Of a DNA stretch of 64,000 nt, positions 8,105-16,389 are shown piece after piece; position 1 is the stretch's first letter, and the number at the start of each line of letters is the position of its first letter. The stretch covers positions 124,001 to 188,000 of the forward strand of contig CADBYM010000001.1 of the NCBI GenBank assembly GCA_902798915.1, in the 5' to 3' direction. A program made the translations under genes and the position numbers. The notes beneath the pieces were generated by a model. That model did not search any database. It saw only the letters and a list, made by a program, of their open reading frames with translations, and was not told the origin of the DNA. Origin of the DNA: an uncultured Coriobacteriaceae bacterium (GTDB lineage Bacteria > Actinomycetota > Coriobacteriia > Coriobacteriales > Atopobiaceae).

Positions 8105-10723
8105 ATGAACTTCAACCACGGCACTGCACAGCAGCGGACCATCGCCCTCATTCTTGCCTTGTCCATGGCGGGGTCGGGTGCGCCGCTTGCGGTTTTCGCG
8201 CAGGAGGGCGAAGTCGCACCGGCCGAGGAGAACACCTCAGAGCCCGCACAGCAGGAGGCGGCGCAGGATTCATCAGACGAGCAGAGCGCGAGTGGCGACG
8301 AGGCGGCTCCACAGCAAGACCAAGCGGCGATGACCACCCAATCGGAGGGGGAGTCCGCACAAGAGGCCGATGACGCGCAGGTGGAGCAGGCGCAGGATGC
8401 GGGCGCGCAGGGAGAAGGAACCGCGTCTGCGGAGGCCCGGTCCGAAGACGATGGGTCCGATTCTGCCCAGGAAGGGCAAGAGGCCGCCAAGGAGCTTTCG
8501 GTCTCGGTTCGCGTGGTCGGACCGGATGCTGAGGGTAACGACGTGAACTGGCTTGAGCCGAAGAGCGTCACGCTGGAAGAGGGCAAGAACGGCTGGGACG
8601 CTAGCGCCACCGCGCTTGCGGATGCTGGAATTGCGTACGACTACAGTGATTCGCTCAAGTCCGTGACGAGTCCCTTGAATGACGAGACCTATGCTGCGGA
8701 CGAGGCGACGGGCAAGTCGTGGCGCCTCTTCGTGAACGGTAAGGCGACGACGGATGCCGCCTCGTCTGTTGCGCTCAGCGAGGGAGATACCATCACCTGG
8801 TATTACGCGACGAAAGATGCCACGCTCGAGGAAGAGGGCAAGGCCGAGGAAGAGAAGTCTGACGACTCGACGTCAGATGACGGGCAGGCTGCCGGTGAGG
8901 AGAAGGCGTCCGATACGCAGGCACCGCATCGTGCTCATGCTACCTCTTGGGCTGGTGGTCGTGCGTTCGGCGTGAGCGACCTCGCACTCCCTGTGGCTGC
9001 TGGCAACCTGGCCTGGGATGCCGATCTCAGCGGGATGACTGGTTCCGGCAGCATGGGCAAGCCGCTCATGGTCAATGGCGACGTCTACGTGACGGTGGGC
9101 AATGTGCTCTGCGTCTTGGACAACGGGAATGGTTCTGTCAAGAGGACCGTCGAGCTTGCGGGTATGACGAATGCCACCACGCATCTGGCATCCGCCGACG
9201 GAATCGTCATGGTTCCCCTTGATGGTGGTCGCGTGCAGGGCATCACGATCGACGAGCTCACAAGCGCATGGGTTGCGGAGGGTGACGAAGCGGCAGGGTT
9301 CATCGGTGCAGGCCCCGCCCTTGTCAACGGCGCGCTCCTCGTGGCGAGCGAGTCCGGTGAGGTGACGGCATACAACCCGACCTCGGGAAGCGAGATTTCC
9401 AAGGTCTCGGTGGGCGGTAGAGTACGCTCTGGTGTGGTGCCGGGAAGCGACGGGTCGAGCGCGTTCCTGGTCACCGACGAAGGGACGCTTCACAAGCTCT
9501 CCGTCTCTGCGGAGGGCGCGCTTGCCGAGGCGGGCAAGGTGCAGTTTGCAGCGCATTCCGGCTCTACCCCGACGGTCTGTGGCGGTAAAGTGTACGTTAG
9601 TGGGCGTGAAGGCACGTCGTATGGCGAGAACGAGAACGGCGATGCGCTGTACCGAGGCGTGCTCGCCGTCATAGGTGAGGGTTCCATGGCGGTGGAGAAG
9701 TCCATCTCTACCATCATGGCCGCAGATGGCAACCAGGATGACCTCTCCGCAGAGGTGGATTCGTCACCGTTGGTCTCGATGATCGGCGGTACGCATGTGT
9801 ACTTCACCAGCGAGGCGCAGGCGGGTGCCTTGTACGTCTACGAGGACGGTGCGGATGCGGCGAAAGTCTTGTATACCCCCGAAGAGTCGCTGAGGCAGGG
9901 AAGCGTGTCATCGCCTGCGTCAGCTGGCGACGGTGCCGTGCTGTATGCCAACGGTTCGGGACACCTCTTCAAGGTCGTGCAGGGTGATGACGTCCCCTCG
10001 ACTGGCGTGGGCGTCAGGACCGACGCAGAAGCTCAGTCCGAGATTCCGCAGATGAGCACGGATGCCGGCGACAACGTCATTGAACGCTCGAAGACCGTCA
10101 CCTTCTCCATCGCACAAAAGGTTCCCGAGGACGCGGCCACGCTGCTGCTCTGGTTCGACCTCGACCCGGCCATGGAGTTCACGACGACACAAGATCAATT
10201 CGACAACAAGCTGAACGGTGTGGACGTCACCTTCGATGGCAACCACGTGGCCGTGCGCGTCGGCAACGAGGTCGACGAGGCCGCCGGGCTGGCTCCCCAG
10301 GCCGAAGGCGAGAGCAGTGCGCTCTCGGCTCTTCGCGGCAAGACCATAACGCTTCAGGTGAGCGCTAAGGTGAGGAGCGACGCCGATCTCTCGTCGTATG
10401 TGAGTGACGGCAATGCGCTCATTCCTTACCAATCGCATGCGCGCTTCACGGGTACACAGACGCGCGAGGTCGCCTCGCAGGAAGCGATGCTCAAGGTCTC
10501 GCCGAATGCGTCGTCCACTACGCAAGGCACGACAACTACGACGAAGCGTGTCGTAAGCAAGCCCGCGACGACGAGCACGGCTGCGACTTCGAAGGTCTCC
10601 ACCACAAAGAAGGCTACGCCGAACACCGCTGACGTGACGTTGGGGGCGACTGCGCTGTCCATGCTTGCCGGTTGGGTGCTCCTTGCGGGCTCCACGCTCC
10701 GGCGCTGGACAAGACGTGACTAA
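8105..10723 (+). CDS. Cell-surface DUF4430/beta-propeller protein with sorting-signal-like C-terminus
   Basis: 872 residues. Order of parts: signal peptide (core ALILALSMAGSGAPLAVFA), Gln/Glu/Ala-rich acidic linker, one DUF4430 domain (about 130-235, with WRLFVNG and ITWYYA), and a PQQ-like beta-propeller (about 290-630). A beta-sandwich domain (about 650-790) resembles isopeptide-type pilin domains. A Thr/Ser-rich stalk and a 20-residue hydrophobic segment with an RRWTRRD tail finish the protein. TPNTAD sits just before the hydrophobic segment where LPXTG would be, so the signal is degenerate (Thr for Leu, Ala for Gly). I infer a wall-exposed binding protein on a stalk. The ATG at 8105 follows GGAAGGGG; a GTG at 8063 lacks a good site. 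The SGNH lipoprotein follows after 7 bp. Confidence 0.85.
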   Translation: MNFNHGTAQQRTIALILALSMAGSGAPLAVFAQEGEVAPAEENTSEPAQQEAAQDSSDEQSASGDEAAPQQDQAAMTTQSEGESAQEADDAQVEQAQDAGAQGEGTASAEARSEDDGSDSAQEGQEAAKELSVSVRVVGPDAEGNDVNWLEPKSVTLEEGKNGWDASATALADAGIAYDYSDSLKSVTSPLNDETYAADEATGKSWRLFVNGKATTDAASSVALSEGDTITWYYATKDATLEEEGKAEEEKSDDSTSDDGQAAGEEKASDTQAPHRAHATSWAGGRAFGVSDLALPVAAGNLAWDADLSGMTGSGSMGKPLMVNGDVYVTVGNVLCVLDNGNGSVKRTVELAGMTNATTHLASADGIVMVPLDGGRVQGITIDELTSAWVAEGDEAAGFIGAGPALVNGALLVASESGEVTAYNPTSGSEISKVSVGGRVRSGVVPGSDGSSAFLVTDEGTLHKLSVSAEGALAEAGKVQFAAHSGSTPTVCGGKVYVSGREGTSYGENENGDALYRGVLAVIGEGSMAVEKSISTIMAADGNQDDLSAEVDSSPLVSMIGGTHVYFTSEAQAGALYVYEDGADAAKVLYTPEESLRQGSVSSPASAGDGAVLYANGSGHLFKVVQGDDVPSTGVGVRTDAEAQSEIPQMSTDAGDNVIERSKTVTFSIAQKVPEDAATLLLWFDLDPAMEFTTTQDQFDNKLNGVDVTFDGNHVAVRVGNEVDEAAGLAPQAEGESSALSALRGKTITLQVSAKVRSDADLSSYVSDGNALIPYQSHARFTGTQTREVASQEAMLKVSPNASSTTQGTTTTTKRVVSKPATTSTAATSKVSTTKKATPNTADVTLGATALSMLAGWVLLAGSTLRRWTRRD

Positions 10724-10730
10724 GGTCCTC

Positions 10731-11693
10731 ATGGGTGAATTGACTCAGCTCTTCGGATTCAAGGGTGTCCGCTCCTGCCTCATCGCAGGGCGGGTGCCCT
10801 TTGGCGTTTTCATTCATGCCATAATCGGAGCGGGAATCGCTGTCATCCTTGCTCTTGGGGGATGTGCGGCCGATAATGGGAAGGCTGCGGGTGAGTCACG
10901 GGCATCTGAGGCCACCCCATCCGCCGGAGGGCTTGACGATGATGCGTCTGACACTCCGAGTGAGGGGGACTTGAGCTTGGATGACGACGTGCAGTACGGG
11001 GCAGCGCAGTCTGAGGCGGCGCAACCCGAAGAATCCCAATCGGAATTCATGCGCAACGTCGAGTCGGGTGCCTATCGCTCGATTCGCTTGGTGGGCGACA
11101 GCATTACGGCAGGATATGGTGCGGATGGCTTTGAGGACCCTGACGTGCTTGGTACTGGTGCCATCATCTACGATGACGGTATGGGTGAGGTGCACCATGA
11201 ACCATCCGTCTCGATTAATTCGTGGGCTAATGCCTTCAGGCGATGGGCCGACTCCCATGGCGTGGAGAGCTTCTTGAACGCAGGCATCAGCGGGTGGTTC
11301 ATGACGCAACTGGCCGAGAATCCTGACGCATGGCTCGGTGAGGGTGCAGACGTCATCGTGGTCGCGCTCGGGACCAACGATGCCGGCTATGTGGGGCCGG
11401 ACGAGTTCAGGGAGGCGTCGGTGCGTGCACTTGAGGCGGCGCAGCAAAGGAGCAAGCTCGTTGTTGTTCTCTCGCCTGTGGCAGACCTGCGTCCTCAGGA
11501 GTGGCTTGTGGAGCCCGCCACGGAACTTGGCGAAATGCTTAGTCAGATTTGTTCGGAGCGCGGCTATGTGTTCGTGGACACACGTGACGAGGTGCTTCCG
11601 AGCATGTTCTGTGACGATGGCCTGCATCCTAGCACGGAGGGCTCCTTAGCCATATGGGAGTGTGTCAAGGCTCGGCTCGGGCTCGTCGACTAG
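10731..11693 (+). CDS. SGNH/GDSL-family hydrolase, probable lipoprotein
   Basis: 320 residues. The N-terminus has a hydrophobic stretch ending in LALGGC (Cys about 45), a plausible lipobox, then an acidic linker. The hydrolase domain (about 115-320) has complete SGNH blocks: GDSITAG (nucleophile Ser about 124), ALGTND (Asn of block III, about 215) and DDGLHPSTEG (Asp/His of block V, near the C-terminus). Such enzymes remove acyl groups from polysaccharides, lipids or peptidoglycan; the substrate is unknown. It begins 7 bp after the DUF4430/propeller gene, with AAGG as a weak ribosome binding site, so the two are likely one operon. An outer-surface esterase fits the surface-protein context. 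Confidence 0.85.
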   Translation: MGELTQLFGFKGVRSCLIAGRVPFGVFIHAIIGAGIAVILALGGCAADNGKAAGESRASEATPSAGGLDDDASDTPSEGDLSLDDDVQYGAAQSEAAQPEESQSEFMRNVESGAYRSIRLVGDSITAGYGADGFEDPDVLGTGAIIYDDGMGEVHHEPSVSINSWANAFRRWADSHGVESFLNAGISGWFMTQLAENPDAWLGEGADVIVVALGTNDAGYVGPDEFREASVRALEAAQQRSKLVVVLSPVADLRPQEWLVEPATELGEMLSQICSERGYVFVDTRDEVLPSMFCDDGLHPSTEGSLAIWECVKARLGLVD

Positions 11694-11764
11694 GCGGTGC
11701 ATGGATGCGTGCAACCGTGTGGGCTGCATGCAGATTACACGTAGCTACACGACAAGGAGTACTC

Positions 11765-14467
11765 GTGAGGACAAAGGCAAAGCGAGAGAAGCGCCCAATC
11801 CTTCGTTGGCGTGGACTGATGGCAGGGAAGGGCCGGCGGGAGCGCGTCATGATGTTCTCCTACCTTTTGGTCATCGTCGTCACGTTGGGGTTTACCTCGA
11901 AGGGCCTCATGCAAATCATGATGAGTCAAGATGACGACGCCTATGTTGCGTTGTCACTCATACCGATTGCTGTTGCAGGTGTGACGCTCGGTACTGCTTC
12001 CAGCTTGGTCATGGGATTGTTTTCGGGTGCGGTATTGGTCCTGCACGCAACGTTCCAACCCTTGAGCTATTACGAAACGATTGCGGTGACGCCTGAGTCA
12101 ACGCTCTATATCTTTAGCCTCGGCGGTCTGTTCATGGGCATCATGTTTGCCTTGGCACTGCGCAGGGAACCATCCGGATGGCGCAGGCCAGTACGCATAT
12201 CGCTTGTCTGCCTGCTCGTCTCCGTCAGCTTCAGCATCGTATTCTTTACGAATGCCTTTCTGCATGTGCTTGCAAACCTCATTCTCGCAAACGTGAGCAA
12301 TCCCGAGGACATTGAGCTTTCGAGTGTGCTCCTTGCGGTCGCACGCATGGGTGATCCTGTCTTGCAGGAGTTCCTTGACTTTGTGCTCATGTCGTTGGCG
12401 TGCATTCTCTCGGATTGGGTGGTAGGCAAGAGGTGGATGTCTGCCGACGAGAACCCACTCCAAAACACGTTTCACTCCTGGCTGCTGTACGTTGTCTCGA
12501 TTGGCTTCATGCTTGTGGCCACCGTGAGCTATGTGGTGGTCACTGAGCAGGAATTGGCACAAGCGAAGGATACGCTACGGGGCGAGGTCAACTACCTGAA
12601 CCTTCAGCTTGAGGAGCAACGTAGTCGCAGCGAACTCTTTGCCAATGTGTCATCCCAGACGAAGGAGGTGCTCAGTGAGGAGCAGCAGAGCGTGTTCATC
12701 AACTCGTATTCCATCGGCTCGATCATTGAGGGCTACACTCGACGAGCGGATGGCCTGGTACTCATTACCTCCGGAGTGGGCAAGGACGAAACCATCCTTG
12801 CAACAAATGACGGGGCATTCGCCATTGACAAAAAGCTGAGCGAGGTATTCGAGACGGAGACGCTTAATGCCCTGCAGTACTCATGTGACAACAACGAACT
12901 CATGCGTACGGTCTATGATCGTGCATTCGACACTCTCGACGAGGATCCCAGCTTCGACGACATAGTTGCGGAATTAGGCTATCTGTATGCACAGAAGGCG
13001 AATAACGCGGCTATCATCATTATGCGCCCGGCATCAATGGTGTTTTCGAATCGAACGGGCATCACGATGTGGATGACGCTCGCTGCCTTGGTGGTGCTGG
13101 CCTTAGTCTATGCCCTTGTCTCGCGCTTGCTTGGCTATGTGGTGGTAGGTCCGGTTGCTGAGGTCGACGATGCCCTCGACGCCATCTGCGCCGGAGAGCT
13201 CGAGACCGTCGTGGACGCGAAGGGCAGCCTGGAGATGCGCAGGCTCTCGGAGGGGATCAATACCACGGTCGACACCCTCAAGGATCTGATTGCGGACACC
13301 GAACGCCGTATGCACCAGGATTTGATCACGGCTCAGACCATCCAGAGTTCGGCGCTTCCCTCAACCTTCCCGCCCTTTCCCGATGTGTGCGAGTTCGACA
13401 TTTTTGCCAGCATGGATCCCGCGAAGGAGGTGGGTGGCGACTTCTACGACTTCTTCATGGTGGATGAGCACACGCTGGGCTTTCTCATTGCGGACGTGAG
13501 CGGCAAGGGAATTCCGGGAGCGCTCTTCATGATGGCTGCCAAGGCGGAGCTTGACAACTACATGCAAACGGGCATGGACCTTGCCGATGCGGTGCAGACG
13601 GCAAACTACAGGTTGTGCGAGGGGAATGACGCGGGCATGTTCGTGACCGTGTGGGCGGCCATGCTGGACTATCGGCGTGGGGTGCTCACCTATGTGAACG
13701 CCGGGCATAACCCACCCCTCTTGCGACATAAGGGATCGTGGACATGGCTCGACAAACGCAGCGGTCTCTTTATGGGCACGTTCGAGAAGGCGAAGTACAA
13801 GAGCTTCGAGCTCAGGCTGTCACCGGGTGACGAGTTGCTGTTATACACCGATGGTGTCAATGAGGCCTTCAACGTGGATGACGAAGAGTATGGAAATGAT
13901 CGCCTTGAGGAATACCTTGCAACGCGCGCCGACCTTCACCCGCGCGAGCTGGCGGAGGGTCTGCGCGAGAGCGTCGCACAGTGGGCGCTGGGTGCCGAGC
14001 AGTCTGACGACATTACCATCCTGGCGCTTGAGTTTGGCGAAGCACCGATGGCCCAAGGTCAGATCACCGTTCCTGCGCAAATCGACCGGCTCGGGGAGAT
14101 TGCCAATCTGGTGGACGCTGAGCTCGTACAGCGTCTCTGCCCCTTGGGAGTCCAACGCAAGGTCAACGTTGCGCTCGAGGAGCTCTTCATCAACATATGT
14201 CGGTTTGCCTACGCGGACGCACAAGATGGCGCTGTGGGGGAGTGCCGTGTGGAATACCTATACACGACGAATCCACACTCCATTACGGTCTGTCTCACCG
14301 ACTGGGGGATTCCGTTCGATCCGCTTGTGGAGTCTGAGGTCAAAAGCCCCATGGATGCGATTGAGAACGGTGGTCTGGGCATTCTTATGGTGCGCAAGAG
14401 CGTTGACGACATCTCGTACATGCGTGATGGCGATGCCAACGTTATAGCCTTCACGAAGCGCTGGTAG
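11765..14467 (+). CDS. Membrane SpoIIE/RsbU-type PP2C phosphatase fused to an RsbW-like ATPase domain
   Basis: 900 residues. Six membrane helices (about 25-275) precede a probable extracytoplasmic sensor region (about 280-430). Then come a seventh helix (about 432-455), a HAMP-like linker, a SpoIIE phosphatase domain (about 540-760) and a C-terminal HATPase_c_2 domain (about 790-900). PP2C motifs are EVGGDFYDFF, ADVSGKGIPGALF, NAGHNPPLL, YTDGVNEAF and QSDDITILAL. The ATPase domain has ALEELFINICRFAY (N box), DWGIPFDP (G1) and GGLGILMVRK (G2). In partner switching such phosphatases dephosphorylate an RsbV-type protein, while RsbW-type ATPases act as kinase or anti-sigma factor. Having both in one chain is notable. 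The GTG at 11765 follows AAGGAG with 5-bp spacing. Likely partners are at 41193 and 41505. Confidence 0.9.
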   Translation: MRTKAKREKRPILRWRGLMAGKGRRERVMMFSYLLVIVVTLGFTSKGLMQIMMSQDDDAYVALSLIPIAVAGVTLGTASSLVMGLFSGAVLVLHATFQPLSYYETIAVTPESTLYIFSLGGLFMGIMFALALRREPSGWRRPVRISLVCLLVSVSFSIVFFTNAFLHVLANLILANVSNPEDIELSSVLLAVARMGDPVLQEFLDFVLMSLACILSDWVVGKRWMSADENPLQNTFHSWLLYVVSIGFMLVATVSYVVVTEQELAQAKDTLRGEVNYLNLQLEEQRSRSELFANVSSQTKEVLSEEQQSVFINSYSIGSIIEGYTRRADGLVLITSGVGKDETILATNDGAFAIDKKLSEVFETETLNALQYSCDNNELMRTVYDRAFDTLDEDPSFDDIVAELGYLYAQKANNAAIIIMRPASMVFSNRTGITMWMTLAALVVLALVYALVSRLLGYVVVGPVAEVDDALDAICAGELETVVDAKGSLEMRRLSEGINTTVDTLKDLIADTERRMHQDLITAQTIQSSALPSTFPPFPDVCEFDIFASMDPAKEVGGDFYDFFMVDEHTLGFLIADVSGKGIPGALFMMAAKAELDNYMQTGMDLADAVQTANYRLCEGNDAGMFVTVWAAMLDYRRGVLTYVNAGHNPPLLRHKGSWTWLDKRSGLFMGTFEKAKYKSFELRLSPGDELLLYTDGVNEAFNVDDEEYGNDRLEEYLATRADLHPRELAEGLRESVAQWALGAEQSDDITILALEFGEAPMAQGQITVPAQIDRLGEIANLVDAELVQRLCPLGVQRKVNVALEELFINICRFAYADAQDGAVGECRVEYLYTTNPHSITVCLTDWGIPFDPLVESEVKSPMDAIENGGLGILMVRKSVDDISYMRDGDANVIAFTKRW

Positions 14468-14558
14468 AGACGCGGAATATTTGGTGGCGCATCTTTTCAT
14501 GGGAAGTGATTTCCGCTAGCATATGCATGTTTGTGAGTCAATCAAGTGAGGAGACCGC

Positions 14559-15356
14559 ATGTCCGGACACTCTAAGTGGGCTACCACCAAGCACAAGAAG
14601 GCTGCGATTGATGCCAAGCGCTCGTCGCTCTTCTCCAAGCTCTCTCGAAACATCACCGTTGCCGCAAAGGTCGGTGGGGATCCTAACCCCGAAAACAACG
14701 CGTCGCTCGCTGCGGCTGTCGCTCGTGCACGCATGGTCTCCATGCCCAACGCAAAGATCAAGGCTGCCATCGACAAGGCCTTTGGCTCCGGTTCCGACGC
14801 TGCCGTCTACAGCGAGATCACCTATGAGGGCTATGGTCCCGCAGGCGTCGCATTCTACGTCGAGTGCCTTACCGACAACAAGAACCGCACCGCCGCAGAC
14901 GTTCGCTCCGCTTTTACGCACTCGGGCGGAAGCCTGGGAACGAGCGGCTCCGTCGCGTTCCAATTCGAACGCAAAGGATCCATCGCCGTTGACAAGGTCA
15001 TCAAGAGCGACGACAAGAAGGTTCCCGATCGCGAGAACGCCGTCGACGAGGACGAGTTCATGATGGCAGTTGCCGAGGCTGGTGGCGACGACTATGAGGA
15101 CGCGGGCGACGAGTGGATCGTGTGGACCGCATACGACGAGATTCAGTCGGTTGTGAAGGGGCTCGAGGAGCAGGGCATCGAGGTCAAGGGTTCAGAGCTC
15201 ACGCGCGTGCCCACCACTCCCACGCAGGTGAGCGTCAACGACGCGAAGAAGGTACAGCGCCTTGCCGATCGTCTTGACGAGCTCGAGGATGTGCAGAACG
15301 TGTACAACACCATGGACATCACTGACGAGATCGCCGAGGCGCTTGACGCGGAGTAG
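14559..15356 (+). CDS. yebC: YebC/PmpR family protein
   Basis: 265 residues. It begins MSGHSKWATTKHKK, the family's near-invariant N-terminus, and includes the ITYEGYGPAG segment. Members were annotated as DNA-binding regulators; recent work on YebC-type proteins indicates a role in translation of difficult sequences such as proline stretches. The C-terminus is acidic and some 15-20 residues longer than in E. coli YebC. The ATG at 14559 follows GAGGAG. A membrane J-domain gene starts 3 bp after the stop, so the two are probably cotranscribed. The usual ruvCAB neighbours are absent here. Confidence 0.95.
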   Translation: MSGHSKWATTKHKKAAIDAKRSSLFSKLSRNITVAAKVGGDPNPENNASLAAAVARARMVSMPNAKIKAAIDKAFGSGSDAAVYSEITYEGYGPAGVAFYVECLTDNKNRTAADVRSAFTHSGGSLGTSGSVAFQFERKGSIAVDKVIKSDDKKVPDRENAVDEDEFMMAVAEAGGDDYEDAGDEWIVWTAYDEIQSVVKGLEEQGIEVKGSELTRVPTTPTQVSVNDAKKVQRLADRLDELEDVQNVYNTMDITDEIAEALDAE

Positions 15357-15359
15357 CCC

Positions 15360-16331
15360 TTGCATCAAGAAATGACGAGGGAGGCAGCCGAGGAGATTCT
15401 CGAGCTGCCTCGCCGCTATACGAGGGATGACCTCAAGCATGCCCATACCGAGATTGCGCGCAAGTATCATCCGGATGCGGCGACTCAGGGCCACTTGGAC
15501 CCCCAAGAGGCTCAACGCATCATGGTGGAGGCAAACAAGGCGAACGCCGTGCTCAAGAAGCAATTTGTGGATGACCCCAATCGAGTGGTTGAGCGCGTGG
15601 GCCTCTCCTTGGGGGATATGGGCATAGCAGGCGGTTACGCAGGTGTGAACTGGCGTGCCGGCGCTCATGCGGCGAGTGCGGACGACGAGGATCCGTGGTC
15701 CTTCGTGGAGGATTGGGGTGCCGAGCCCGCACCAGAGAAGCCTCCCCTGAGCGTGCGCACGGTGCTTCTGGGACCTGTGGTGCTGCGGCTCGTATTGATT
15801 GCGTTGCTCTCGTTGTGGTGGTGGGATACGTTCCCACTGCTTGGCCACAACCTCGGTCGCTATCTGCCGGTGGGTCCGTGGACTCTGTACGACGTGTTTG
15901 TTCTGGTGGCGGGCATGGCGTATCCTACGTACTTCCTCATCTATGAGGCTGTCTCGGGCTATCTCTCGGGCCTTGTGCGCGAAGTCCTGAATGGTGTGGT
16001 CTCTTGGGTGACGCGCAACTACGTCGACCTTCGCTCTCATACGGCACGTTATGGATGCGCGCTTTACAAGCTTCTGCGGGAGCAAGTGTACGCCGTATTG
16101 CTGGCGCCGGTGGTGTTGTGGCTCGCGAGCATGTGCGAGCAGTTGTCGAACCCCGTGGGGAAGGCCATCTTCCTCTTTGCAGCATTGGTGTTGGGCATCG
16201 ACACCTTGGCGGCTTGCGTCCATGGCGGGTATGTGAATACCTGGACTGCCGCGTTGGCAGAGCGGGTGGAGGCCCGCTACCTCCTGTTGCGAGCGAGTCT
16301 GCTGCGTCGCTGTGGCAAGTGGAACGGCTAG
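15360..16331 (+). CDS. J-domain-containing membrane protein
   Basis: 323 residues. The N-terminal 70 residues are a J-like domain with the HPD tripeptide (ARKYHPDAA) and flanking helices typical of DnaJ helix II/III. Residues about 125-300 hold five or six hydrophobic segments. J-domains recruit and stimulate DnaK, so I infer an Hsp70 recruiter at the membrane. I know no named family with this arrangement. The start appears to be a TTG at 15360, six bases after a GGAG overlapping the yebC stop; an ATG at 15372 is the alternative. It converges on the LCP gene with about 60 bp between. Confidence 0.75.
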   Translation: MHQEMTREAAEEILELPRRYTRDDLKHAHTEIARKYHPDAATQGHLDPQEAQRIMVEANKANAVLKKQFVDDPNRVVERVGLSLGDMGIAGGYAGVNWRAGAHAASADDEDPWSFVEDWGAEPAPEKPPLSVRTVLLGPVVLRLVLIALLSLWWWDTFPLLGHNLGRYLPVGPWTLYDVFVLVAGMAYPTYFLIYEAVSGYLSGLVREVLNGVVSWVTRNYVDLRSHTARYGCALYKLLREQVYAVLLAPVVLWLASMCEQLSNPVGKAIFLFAALVLGIDTLAACVHGGYVNTWTAALAERVEARYLLLRASLLRRCGKWNG

Positions 16332-16389
16332 AAGGCGGAACGGCTGGGTGGTTGCCTTGCTTGGCGCCTGCGTCGGTCTCTCGCCCCGA

